Assembly: GCA_009746045.1 (NCBI GenBank)
Contig: RPFO01000080.1
Coordinates: 5,625,476 to 5,689,475 of the forward strand
DNA from: Mesostigma viride
Lineage: Eukaryota > Streptophyta > Mesostigmatophyceae > Mesostigmatales > Mesostigmataceae
Direction: 5' to 3'
Length of the DNA stretch: 64,000 bases
Shown: piece by piece, positions 12,590-23,600 of the stretch
How the letters are laid out: each line of letters begins with the position of its first letter
Position numbering within the stretch: the stretch's first letter is position 1
Program-made: the position numbers and the translations under genes
Notes under the pieces: model-generated
What the model was told of the DNA's origin: nothing
The model's input: the letters and a program-made list of their open reading frames with translations, nothing else
Databases searched by the model: none

Positions 12590-13697
12590 GATGGCCTCTG
12601 TTCAGATCTGCTACAGCCAGCCAAGTGGCCAAGCAGCAATTAAAGCAATATAAGCTACTGAACAAGAAAGGAAAGTGCCAAGTGTTACCACTCAGGCAAG
12701 ACCACCACGGCTGGCCCCAGGCGCGTCCTGGTTCTCCTTGTCGCTGTCGTCGTCGCTGTCGCTCACCACAATCAGCTCTGGTACCCTGCTACCTGCTGCG
12801 CCGTCGTCGACCCGCTGTCGGCCCGCGATGACTGAATCGTCACCGTTGGTATAGTAGACAGGTGACAACCCGTCGTTGGCACCCGCGGATTGTATCTTGG
12901 CACCTCGTGGTCGCCAAGTGTCTCGTCGCCTAGCCCAGCGACACCCCCTGCTCCCACCTCAAGGTCACTATCGTACCCAAGAGGTGCAAACTCTTCCCAA
13001 CGCGTCACACGAACGCGAAGGGGGGGCAGTTCCTGAAAAGGAACTCTTACTCGCTCCGGAAACCTGCCGACTCTTGTGCGCGCTGTCCTCCGGTGATGGC
13101 TTCCGCTGTCGCCCCGACCTCTGCAAGCCGCCTGTGATGCTCCGCTCCGCGTCGTTCACGCCTAACTGGCCCCGCTGCAACACCCTCGTCGCCGATGACG
13201 CCTGCGAAAGCACGTGGTACTCCCGCACCCGCTACTGTCGGTACAAACTCGTGTCGCCCTGCGCCAGCTGCCTCCGCAACCTCGCCTCGCCTTGCCGCCA
13301 ACTCCGTCCGCACTCGCTCAGCTACTGCTGTAATCACCGTCTGGATGCCGACCAACCGTGAAGCTCCTGCTCAAGGTCGTCGATGCTCCGGTGCTCCGGA
13401 ATGACGATGGTTTGTACGTGTCGCAGAATTCGCTCCCAATCTTCGACCTGGTCGTCGACGAATTGCACGAAGCTGCGATTACAGGCGGACGATCTGCAAG
13501 CAATAAAGATAGATCCCGAACGACACGACGTAATTCAGGAGAAATCGAACCCCCAGCAGACTGCCGAAACCGGAAATCCTGCTGCCGTTGTTCTCCTGCA
13601 CCATTCACCACCGGACGAGCTCCTCGCGTCGTCAACGCTGCACACCGCAACCGGCAACGACCCTCCTGGCCGTTCCGCTGAGACTGGTTGTAATTTG
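12590..13697 (-). other. 5' leader of LTR-A
   Basis: About 1.1 kb between the 5' LTR and gag. No gene is recognisable; ORFs on both strands are short and change frame. The part from 12657 onward is the left limit of the block repeated after the N gap. Confidence 0.6.
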
Positions 13698-14392
13698 AGT
13701 TAACGTTCCTAGCAAACGCAATGTGAAGGATATGGTTGCAATGCAGCAATGTGTGAATATGGTTGGAAACGGAGCTTTGTTAAAATCGGATAATGTTACA
13801 GCGCTCACACACTTGAGGCTTGTACACGCGCTTGCCAAGTCAAGGCACAACACGTGAGGCGGGCTCGCAAGAGATGCCCAAATGGCACTGGCCTATTGTT
13901 TATATACTTGTGCACTGTGCTTGCTAGTCCTGAGCAACCTAAGAGGTATGCTCAGTAATAACACCCCGGTACAGTATTCACTACCTGTACAGCGCCCAGC
14001 TCCTATACAGTAGGTCTGCCATACAGGCACAGTGACCACAGAGCACAGTCCACAGTGACTATTGCATCTGCACCTAGAAGTCCAGGACTAAGCCTGCGGT
14101 ACCAACAGACCACAGGTTAAGGTTCCTATTTCCTGCGTACGACGTATTAATCCAATACCGTCGTAGGTACAGCACCTAATTCCTGTCAGCCCAGGAATTA
14201 CTGTCGACCCCATATGTCGTCGGCAAATATTCACGTCCGACTTAGAAGAACAGCCGGCTCGCGCTCGCGCGCGACCGGGAAGTCGGAACGCCATAACTTT
14301 CTTGATACTTGTCGGAATGAACTCGTTCCGGTGCCGCTGGAATCGCAGAGATATGCCGAATCAGGATCACGCCAATGCGCTTGGCGTTAACT
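13698..14392 (-). repeat. 5' LTR of LTR-A with promoter
   Basis: A 695-bp repeat. On the minus strand a TATA box (AAGTATATAAACAATAGG, TATA at 13899-13906) would drive the element's RNA. The right edge AACT at 14389-14392 abuts the target duplication GCCCG. Confidence 0.8.
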
Positions 14393-15486
14393 GCCCGCGC
14401 AGGCCGCGTCCTGCAGGCGGCGCCTGAGCAACGACCTCGTGCGCTCCTCGAGCGTGCCCGGCGCGGCCGACACGTCGACCACATCCACCACGCACTCGCC
14501 CGTCTCGCCCTGGAGGCCACACGAGCCGCAGCAGGGCGCTCGCTCGACGAGCGCGGGCCCCCCCACGTGCAACAGCGCGCGCCGCAACACGGACATCAAG
14601 GCCCCGACACCGGAGAGATGCACCCCCGGCTGTGCCAAGTCACACAGTCGCCGAAACTCGTCGCGAGCATCGCACATCGGCTGCACGCTCCCGCGCGCAC
14701 GCGCCAGCATGCACGACAGCATCGCCCCCGCCACGCGGAAATCCAACGCGCCGCCGGGGGAGTCCTGCGGTGCGACAGGGGGTGTCACGAGGCCGAGACC
14801 GCCGGACTCGGCGCGCATCTGCGTCAGCGACAGCTTTGCGAACACGACCTCGAGCGCCGTGTCATGGGCGCCGCTCCCGTTGGACGATCGGAACGTGGCG
14901 TCGCGGGGTCGCAGAACCACGCCCCTGCACGCGGCTCGCATGTCATCGAGGACCTCCCGCTCTTCCAACGTGACGGGCGCGACAGCCGCGGCAGCGAGAG
15001 TGGCTTCCTCTCGAGACACGGCCGACACATCGGAGTTGGGGCGTGGGGACGCGACGGTGGCAGCACCCGCCGCCTCATCCGACACGCTCGCGCGGTCCAA
15101 AGGCTGCGCGACCGCCTCGGGTAGCTCTTCACCGTCCGCATGCTCGACAGCACCGCCCAACTCGGTCACAAATGGGCACTCCTCCCGCTCCGCGTCCTGC
15201 ACGCAGGGAACGTGGTGAGCCGGACAAACAGTTGCACGCATCAGCACGCGCCCGCATATACATCCTCGCAGGACAAAGGCACGCCAGCGTGAAACCAAGT
15301 CCCACAAGGCGAGATGCTACCCACCAGCGCGGCATCCATCACGTCCATCGCGTCCGCGCCATCGCCCCGCGCAACCGCGCTCCCGTCCGCCGGAACGTTG
15401 GCATTCTCGCCATCCCCGCAACCACCATCTTCGCTCTCCTGCGGGGCATCAGAAATGAAGGACGAAGAATCCAACCCGATTACCAT
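14393..15486 (-). pseudogene. USP-like protease gene, 5' piece (module 1 start)
   Basis: Proposed exons: 15325-15486 (ATG, 54 codons, acidic and Asp/Gly-rich) and 14393-15196 (268 codons). They flank a 128-bp GT-AG intron (15197-15324), which resolves a frame change there. The second exon begins with an acidic and Ser-rich linker, followed by a segment that aligns with the Cys box of modules 2 and 3. In it SNGSGAHDTAL takes the place of NSCPVDSVL, so the catalytic Cys is Gly (about residue 161). The finger-like CCGSCG follows near the end. The frame runs exactly into LTR-A at 14393 and resumes at 6373 with a Cys codon. Module 1 may thus be a non-catalytic relic or binding module. An alternative to the intron is a simple frameshift. 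Confidence 0.5.
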
Positions 15487-15997
15487 CAACCGTTAGGGTC
15501 TTGCCACTCTGAAATTACGTTCGGTCTTCTCGCGCTCTCAATTAATTCTACCGTCGGCGGTGGGGTTGTGTTCCACCTCCTGCAGCTTCGTGGTGATGGC
15601 GTCCGTGGCCGCTCGAGGTGGTCGCTGACCGCAGTAGGTCCGCGTAGGAGTGCGGCGAGAGGCTGCAATCTGCCTGCCGGGTCGGCTAGCTGGGCAGCGA
15701 TGGTGGCAGTCTGCGCTGCGATCTCCCGGACAGCGCATGCACAGCCAGCCCTGGCTTCGGGTTCAGGGCAGTGATAGCTTCCAGCTTCTTGATAAAGGCC
15801 GCACTGGCCCTCCACCTGGTTGCATGAGGCGAGAGAGTAGGGCGGCATTAATTTATAGGGCGGCATGTGCATCGGAAGCCTGTGTGCCGCGGTCTGCAGG
15901 GCCGCTGTGAACTGGGGTTGGAGCTTGTGGGCGACCTTGTTTTCCGCATTGTCCAGAGACCCAGGCCGTCGATCCACCTGTTGAGCGTCGTGGTCAG
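15486..15997 (-). pseudogene. Unknown ORF upstream of the protease gene, C-terminal piece
   Basis: I do not recognise this protein. It reads to a TGA whose last bases overlap the ATG of the next gene (TGATG). Visible are a His/Pro/Tyr-rich patch (MPPYKLMPPYSLAS), several Cys residues, a probable short amphipathic helix (VREIAAQTATIAAQLADP) and a Pro/Ser tail. LTR-B interrupts it: the same frame continues at 30584 once one GTCAG copy is removed. A degraded copy lies at about 21656-22139. The overlap with the protease gene suggests either a shared transcript or chance. Confidence 0.35.
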
Positions 15998-16458
15998 AGT
16001 TGGATGGAGACTAGGGACGACGAACAACTGCTGAAGCTGAAAGCGAATGATGATTGTATTAGTAATAATACAATGAGAGAGCAATGGAAGCTGAGGGCTC
16101 AGAATGGAACGTCTGGGCAAACTCGGGTGCTGCGGCACTCCCCAGTGCTACGCCTATATGCCTATGGCGGTGCTACCTGCAGCACCTCACCAGTGGACAA
16201 CTGTACACTGCAATGCCATGCGACCACGTCACTAGCATCAACTACACTCGGCCCGTCCAGAACCGGATAACCCGGGTCTGGCGGGTCGAGCTAGAGTCTA
16301 GGCACAGTCTGGCACTAACCGCACATCGGTCCACATGACACCTCAGTACCGTACACCCTGCCGTACAGTACTACTGAGGTGTCCCGCTCAGCCGCGGTAG
16401 GCAATACGCGGCGCGCAGGCCGGAAATCCGTGTGTCAGCCTAAGCATCTCATCTAACT
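15998..16458 (-). repeat. 3' LTR of LTR-B
   Basis: 461 bp, nearly identical to 30121-30578; it has an extra ACT near 16369. The internal sequence beside it (AAAGGAAAACATAATGGG on the minus strand) could be the polypurine primer. A third, indel-ridden copy is at 22140-22575. Confidence 0.82.
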
Positions 16459-17533
16459 CCCATTATGTTTTCCTTTCAGGTTGAAGGCTAGCGACTTCAA
16501 GCCTGATCCTGCCCAGCTAGGAGACTGACTCCAAGCTGACTGAGGTGCTGAGCAACTGACACCCATACTGCAACATCTGGACTGAAAAAGATGGGCCCCA
16601 GAACTCGTGCAATACTTGTGATGGCATCACGTTTAGCTCAACATGCCCGGGGAGTTCCTCCTCCTCGCGAGCTCACAAGGGAGATAGCTATGCCTGTCTG
16701 CCTATCCAGGGAGTGCATCACCAGCCAAGAGAGCCATTGTAAAAAAAATGCCAAGGTAACCGTTTAAGAGGTTCCATGTTGTTCCATCATCATCGCCCAC
16801 TCAGAGAAAAAATACCCAGCCAGGCTGGGTCAACTGAGCTCAGGTTACCTGCAACCTGAGGAGTGACAGTAGACAGGTTTATTGCACCCTGCACTGTCCA
16901 TGTTGTACCTGCACAACATGAGAGGACCAGCCACCCCTGCCCTGCACAGAGGGGGCTGAAGTCCTAGTGACAGGTGACAGGACTATGACATCCTGGACCT
17001 GGCCACGTTGCACCTGCACAACGTGTGGGGACCAGCCACCCCTGCCCTGCACAGTGGTGGCGGAAGTCCTGGTGACAGGTGACAGGAGTATTGCATCCTG
17101 CACCTGGGCTGAGCACGTTGTACTAGACAACATGCCAGCACCCATGCCTTGACTGCCACTGAACAGTGAGGCCAGGTGGCCCAGGAGAGCCACAGTGAAC
17201 TGTGGTCCTGGGTAACCACCTGTCAAGGGAGCTTTGACCCTCCACTTGAATGGGAGGCACCTGAGCCACTGAGCTCAATTAAGGCCAATCCACCAAGGCA
17301 TACACCCTAGTGGAGAAAGAATGTGAGATACATCCCCTGCCCACCTATGAAGGTGGGCAGAACGAAATTCCATGGTGTTGAAAAAATCAAAACAGATTTT
17401 ATTTGGCATAGGGCACGCAGATGTATGAAAACAGACTCCAACCAACCCCCCCTTGCTGGAAGCCACAACCTACCCCTTGGACCTGCCCAAGGGGTACTGG
17501 GTTACCTAGGCGGCCCTGGTGAACAGGACCCTG
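16459..17533 (-). other. 3' region of LTR-B with tandem repeats
   Basis: Non-coding. A unit of about 100 bp centred on CACTGTCAC-type CCAGCCACCCCTGCCCTGCA text repeats two to three times between 16885 and 17120. Palindromic pieces such as GTTGTACCTGCACAAC (about 16911-16917 region) occur within each unit. It lies between the pol stop and the LTR. Confidence 0.5.
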
Positions 17534-18975
17534 CTAGGCGTCCCCCCTATGGGGCAGGGTTGCCTGCTTGCCATAGGGGTTCATCAAGTGGTACAACAGC
17601 TGGTATTGGTCAGCTGCCTGCTGAGGCACTTTAGTGAGTGCATCAGCAGCGTTGTGTTTGTCCTCCACGTGACGGGTGGACTCCCAGTAGGTGGACTCCT
17701 GTTTAAGGACCACCCAGTCAAGATCAGTGTGCACAGCATAGGGGTTAGCAAGGAAACTGAGGACTGACTGACTGTCAGTGAGCAAGTGTGCCACCACCCC
17801 AGCATTGCTGCCTGCTTGCATCTGCAACCAAACCAGCACATGATTCAAGTACCTGGCATGAAGCACTGCTGACACCACTGCCCTGCACTCAGCAGCATTG
17901 CTGCTGACAGCCTTGCGTCTATGCAACCGGCTGTACCATGAAATGAGAGACAAGGGTGCATCATCATTCTGCACAAAATACAAGCCTGACTCCCTTGCCT
18001 GCAGCTTGGTAATCTGTCTGGACTCCATGGAACTATCCATCATAGCTTGGATGTGAATGGTTTTGTGGAGATCCAAAGAATGCAAGATAAGGGGAGGGCC
18101 TTCCTGGAGAGTTTTGGTGATGGCTTTGTGACCTACTTGCATCAAGACATCATCATCAACTCTGCTAACCACAGCCAGGTGAGGTGCACACGTTGAGCAC
18201 AACCACCCCAGCTTGCCTCTAATGGTAGGACAGGCTCCAGGTTTGATTTTTGTTTGCAAAACCTCCAAGCAGCTGTGCATGTAATCATTGGGAGAATAAA
18301 GTGCACACACCCACTGGTTTTGATGCTGCTGGAGTTGTAACATGGTGCCACAAAATTTTATGGCAGTGGTGCCCAGCTCTACTTGCTTGCCAATCTCAAA
18401 ATGCTGTGACACTTGTTGAATAAAATCATCCACAGCACGCCTTGGCCCAGCAATCAGCTGATCATCCCCATGCCACACAAAGGTGAGTATGCCATGAGGG
18501 TGTGGGACCACAAAGAAGCAAGGGTCTATGTCATCATATCTAGCCCCTAGCTTTTCAAACACAGCCTGAGCTGACATTCTGAAAATTCGAGGAGCTGATT
18601 GCAGCCCTTCGACCCCTATGTTAGCTTTCAGGTACTGCTGAGGTATGTGTTTTGCCCAAACTCTGGGAGTGGAGACTACATACACCTGACCATGCCACAC
18701 TTGTTGTGCTATCTCAGGTGAGCCTTTCAAGAAAGCCCTTTTAATGTCTGTAGCCTTACATACATAGTCATCCCCATCATTGAGATGACCCACAAAGACA
18801 GACAGCAAGATTTTTAAGGACGTTTGCTGAATGCCTGGCGTGTACAACTCTGCCTCTGTCAGATCAGTGGTGCCCTTGAACTCTGTCACACAAGGTCGAG
18901 CATGGAAAATGACTGACCCATCTGCTGCTGGCTTATGTTTACACAAACTTCAGGCGCAAGTGCTTGCACCCTGCA
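17534..18975 (-). CDS. RT and RNase H of LTR-B pol (left copy)
   Basis: An open frame from the gap edge to the stop at 17534. RT motifs: ATDIKRAFLKG (first catalytic Asp) and FVWHGDDQLIAG (HGDD in place of the usual YVDD or YADD). RNase H motifs: MMDSSMESRQITK, NAAECRAVV, LLTDSQSVLSF and VEDKHNAADALTKV. This is the better of two copies; the other (23601-25036) has several single-base losses. The N-terminal part of RT and everything upstream lie at 25036-27117. The function is to copy element RNA into DNA and degrade the RNA strand. Confidence 0.8.
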
Positions 18976-19000
18976 NNNNNNNNNNNNNNNNNNNNNNNNN
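18976..19000. other. Assembly gap (25 N)
   Basis: Exactly 25 undetermined bases. They join two sequences that repeat one another, so the gap size is a placeholder and carries no length information. Confidence 0.95.
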
Positions 19001-20004
19001 CTGAACAGAAAGGAAATGCCAGCGTTACCACTCAGCAGACACACGGCTGGCCCAGGCGCGTGCCTGTTCCCTTGTCGTGTCGTCGCGCTGTCGCTTCACC
19101 ACAATCAGTCTCGGCACCCTGCTACCCGCTGCGGCCGTTCGTCGACCCGCTGTCGGCCGCCGATTGACTGAATCGTCCACCGTTGTTAGTAGACAGGTGA
19201 CAACCCGTCCGTTGGGCACCGCCGCGGGATTGTTTTGGCAACCTCGTGGTCGTCCAAGTGTCTCGTCGCCTACGCCCAGCGACACCCCCTGTCCACTCAA
19301 GGTCACTATCTACCCAAGAGTTGCAAACTCTTCCAGGTACGACGAACGGAAGGGTTGGGGAGTTCCTGAAAAGGAACCCTTTGCTCGCTCCGGTAAACTT
19401 GCCGCTCCTTGTGCGCGCTTGTCCTACTGTGATGCTTCCGCTGTCGGCCCAGACCTTTGAAGCGCCTTGATGCTCGCTCGCGTGTTCCGCTAACTGCCGC
19501 TGCAACACCCGCGCGCGATGACGCCTGCGAAAGTTATGGTATACCGCACAGTTGCTGCGGGTACAAACTCGTGTCGCACTGGCAGCTGCTCCGCTAACCT
19601 CACGCTTGCGCCAACTCCGCACGCACTCGCTCAGCTTACTGCTTAATACCGTCTGGATTGCCGACCAGACCGTGAAGCTCGCTCAGAGAGTTGTCGATGC
19701 TCCGGTGCTCCGGAATGCGATGGTTTGTGAGTGCGCAGGAATATCGCTCCCAATTTTCGACCTGGTCGTCGTACGGAATTGCGAAGCTGCGATTAACACG
19801 ACGATTGCAAGCATAAGATAGATCCCGAAGACACGACGCAATTAGCGAAATCGAACCCCCCAGCAGCTGCCGAAGACCGGGAATCCTGCTGCCTTTGTGT
19901 CTTCCTGCACATTCACCACCCCCCTGACGAATCCTCGCGCTCGTCAACGTGCCCACCGCACCGGCAAGACCTTCCTGGGCCGTTCGCTGAGACTGTTGTA
20001 ATTT

Positions 20005-20655
20005 GGTTACTTCCTGCAACGCAATGGAAGAGTATTGTTTGCAATGCAGGAATGTGTGTTATGGTTGGAACGAGTTTGTTAAAAATCGATAATGTACAGC
20101 GCTCACAACTTGAGGCTTGTACACGCGCTTGCCAAGTACAAGGCACACACGTGAGGCGGGCTCGCAAGACCTGCAAATGGCACTGGCTTTTAATACTTGT
20201 GCACTGTGCTTGCTAGTCCTGGGCAACCTAAGAGGTATTGCTCAGTATAACCCGGTACAGTATTCATACCTGGTACAGCGCCCCAGCTCCTATCAGGTAG
20301 GTCTGCCATACAGCACAGTGACCACAGACACAGTCACAGTGACTTTGCATCTGAAGCCTAGAAGGTCCAGGACTAAGCTGCGTACAACAGACCACAGGTT
20401 AAGTTCCTATTTCGCGTAGACGTATTATCCTACCGTCTAGGTACAGCACCTATTCGTCAGCCCTAGATTTACTGTCGACCCATCGTATGTCGGTCGCAAA
20501 ATTCACGTCCGACTTAGAGAACGCCGTGCCTTCGCGCTCGGCGCGACCGGGAGTCGGCGCCATAACTTTCTTTTAATCTTGTCGGAATGAATCGTTCGGT
20601 GGCGGAATCGCAGAGATATGCCGAATCAGGTACGCCAATGCGCTTGGCGTTAACT
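20005..20655 (-). repeat. Degraded copy of the LTR-A LTR
   Basis: Matches 13698-14392 throughout but is about 45 bp shorter through scattered deletions. The edge GGCGTTAACT is retained at 20646-20655. Confidence 0.75.
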
Positions 20656-21655
20656 GCCGCGCATTGCCGCGGTCTCTTGCGGGGCGCTCTGAGCAACGAC
20701 CTCGGTGCGCTCGTCGGCGTAGCCGCGTGCGGCCGAACGCTCGACCACATTCCACCACGCACTCGCCGTTCGCTGTAGGCCACACGAGCGCAGCAGGGCG
20801 CTTCGCTGACGAGCGCGGGCCCCGCCCCGTGGCCAGCGCGCGCCGCAACACGACATCAAGAGCCCCGACACGGAGAGATGCACCCCCGCTGTGCAAGTAC
20901 ACAGTCCCGAATCGTGGAGCATCGCACATCGGCTGCACGCTCCGCGCGCACGCCAGATGCCGACAGCATCGCCCCCGCCCGGAAATCCAACGCGCCGCGG
21001 TGGAGTCCTGGTGCGAGGGGTTGTACGAGCCGAGCCTGTCGATCGGCGCGCATGGTCAGCGACAGCTTTGCAACACGACCTCGAGCGCTGTTCATGGGCG
21101 CGCTCAGTTGGCGATCGGGTGGCGTGCGGGTCGCGACCACGGCCCTTGCACGCGGTCGATTGGTCATCGAGAGCACTCCCGCTTTTTCCAACGTGACGGG
21201 CGCGACAGCTTCGCAGCCGAGAGTGGGCTTCCTCTCGAGACACGTCCACACATCGGATTGGGCGTGGACGCGACGGTGCACACCGCCGCCTATCGACACG
21301 CTCGCGCTTCCAAAGGCTGCGCGACCGCGGGTAGCTCTTCACCGGTCCGCATGCTCGACAGCACGCCAATCGGTCAAATGCGGCACTCCTCCCGCTCACG
21401 TCCTGCCGCAGGGAAGTGTGAAGGGACAACAGTTGCCGATAGCAGCGCCGAATACATCTCGCGGACAAAGGCACGCCAGGTGAACAAGTCCACAATGGGA
21501 GATGCTACCCACAGCGCGGCATCTCACGTCCATCGCGTCACGCGCCTCGCCCCGCGCAAAACCCGTCCGTTCCGCAGGAACGTGGGTTGGCCATCTCGCA
21601 TCCCCGCAACCACCATTTGCTCTCCTGCGGTTGCATCAGAAGAAGGCGAAGATCA
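20656..21655 (-). pseudogene. Degraded copy of the USP-like 5' piece
   Basis: Matches 14393-15485 with many indels in every reading frame, so it has no usable ORF. The N-terminal exon and intron are recognisable but broken. It should not be treated as a second gene. Confidence 0.7.
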
Positions 21656-22139
21656 ACCGTTACATCAACTTACGGTCTTTGCCTCTGAATTAGTTCGTTC
21701 TTCTCCGCTCGTCATTAATTCTACGTCGGCTGGTGGGGTTGTGTTCCACCTCTGCGGCTTCTGTAGATGGCGTCCTTGGCGCTCAGAGGTGGTCGTCTGA
21801 CCGCAGTAGGTCGGTAGGGAGTGCGGAGGCTGCATCTGCCTGCCGGGGTCGCTGCTGGGCAGCGATGGTGCAGTTGCGCTGCATTCGGAAGCGCATGCAC
21901 AGCAGCCCTGCGTTCGGGTTTGCAGGGCTGTGATAGAGTCCGCTTCTTTGTAATAGCCGCACTGGCCCTACCTGGTGCATGAGGGCGAGAGAGAGTAGGG
22001 CGCATTAATTTATAGGGCGGCTGGTGATCGGACTGTGCCCAGCGTCTGCGGGCCGCGTGAACTGGGTTGGGTTGTGGGCGACCTTGTTTTCGCATTGTCA
22101 GAGACCCAGGCCGTCGATCCACCTGTTGGCGTCTGTCAG
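21656..22139 (-). pseudogene. Degraded copy of the unknown ORF's C-terminal piece
   Basis: Matches 15486-15997, including the GTCAG target site (22135-22139) that should be unique to the LTR-B insertion. Broken by indels. Confidence 0.7.
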
Positions 22140-22575
22140 AGTTGGATGGAGCTAGGGCGCGAAAACTTGCTGAAAGTGAAGCGAATGATGATATGTATAG
22201 TAATAATACAATGAGAGAAGCAGGAACTGAGGGCTCGAATGACGTCTGGGCCACTCCGGGGTGCGCGGCCACTCCCCAGTGCTACGCTATATGCCTATGG
22301 CGGTGCTCCTGCAGCACCTCACATGGACAACTGTAACTGCAATTGCCGATCGAACCCGGTCACTTAGCATAACTAACTCGCCCGTCCAGAACGGATACCC
22401 GGGTTTGTGGCGGGTCGGCTAGAGTCTAGCACAGTCTGGCACTAACCGCACATCGGACATGACACCTCAGTACCGTACACCCTGCCGTGTACTGAGGTGT
22501 CCCGCTCAGCCGCGGTAGGCAATAGCGGCGCGCAGGCCGGAAATCCGTTGGTCGCCTAAGCATTCTCATCTAACT
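22140..22575 (-). repeat. Degraded copy of the LTR-B LTR
   Basis: 436 bp against 461 bp in the left copy; same ends (AGTTGG...TAACT on the plus strand). Confidence 0.75.
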
Positions 22576-23600
22576 CCATTATGTTTTCTTTCAGGTTGAA
22601 GGCTAGCGACTTCAAGCCTGACCTGCCCTAGGAGACTGACTCCAAGCTGACTGAGGTGCTGAGCAACTGACACCCATACTGCAACATCTGGACTGAAAAA
22701 GATGGGCCCAGAACTCGTGCAATACTTGTGATGGCATCACGTTAGCTCAACATGCCGGGAGTTCCTCTCCTCGCGAGCTCACAGGGAGATAGCTATGCTG
22801 TCTGCCTATCCAGGAGTGCATCACCAGCCAAGAGAGCCATTGTAAAAAATGCCAAAGGTAACCGTTTAAGAGGTTCCATGTTGTTCCATCATCATCGCCC
22901 ACTCAGAGAAAAAATACCCAGCCAGGCTGGGTCAACTGAGCTCAGGTTACCTGCAACCTGAGGAGTGACAGTAGACAGGTTTATTGCACCCTGCACTGTC
23001 CATGTTGTACCTGCACAACATGTGAGGACCAGCCACCCTCCCTGCACAGAGGGGCTGAAGTCCTAGTGACAGGTGACAGGACTATGACATCTGGACCTGG
23101 CACGTTGCACTGCACAACGTGGGACCAGCCACCCCTGCCCTGCACAGTGGTGAGTCCTGGTGACAGGTGACAGGGTATTTGCATCCTGCACCTGGGCTGA
23201 GCCGTTGTACTAGACAACATGCCGCACCCATGCCTTGACTGCCACTGAACAGAGGCCAGGTGGCCCAGGAGAGCACAGTGAACTGGTCCTGGGTAACCAC
23301 CTGTCAAGGAGCTTTGACCTCCACTTGAATGGGGCACCTGAGCCACTGAGCTCAAGGCCAATCCACCAAGGCATACCCTAGTGGAGAAAAATGTGAGATA
23401 CATCCCATGCCCACCTATGAAGGTGGCATAACGAAATTCCATGGTGTTGAAAAAATCAAAACAGATTTTATTGGGCATAGGGCACGCAGATGTATGAAAA
23501 ACAGACTCCAACCAACCCCCTTGCTGGAAGCCACAACCTACCCCTTGGACCTGCCCAAGGGGTACTGGTGACCTAGGCGGCCCTGGTGAACAGGACCCTG

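Larger units (their letters stand above)
6379..14392 (-). mobile_element. LTR-A: Copia-order retrotransposon with AGTT...AACT ends
   Basis: Direct repeats 6379-7074 and 13698-14392 bound an 8-kb element read on the minus strand. The target duplication GCCCG lies at 6374-6378 and 14393-14397. The LTR ends form an exact 8-bp inverted pair, AGTTAACG/CGTTAACT, rather than TG...CA. The internal order is leader, gag, integrase, retropepsin-like domain, RT, RNase H, then a purine tract beside the 3' LTR. LTR identity is near 99% by eye, so insertion was recent. It interrupts the USP-like gene. I found no TGG-starting primer site next to the 5' LTR. Confidence 0.85.

Noticed and set aside
4385-15486. 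USP-like gene as an integrated giant-virus or Polinton gene
   Set aside because: No capsid, polymerase or packaging genes are nearby and no inverted terminal repeats were seen. The idea has no support in this window.
20650-21800. Large overlapping ORFs on both strands as a new gene
   Set aside because: They are the indel-laden echo of 14393-15486. The left copy has the consistent frame.
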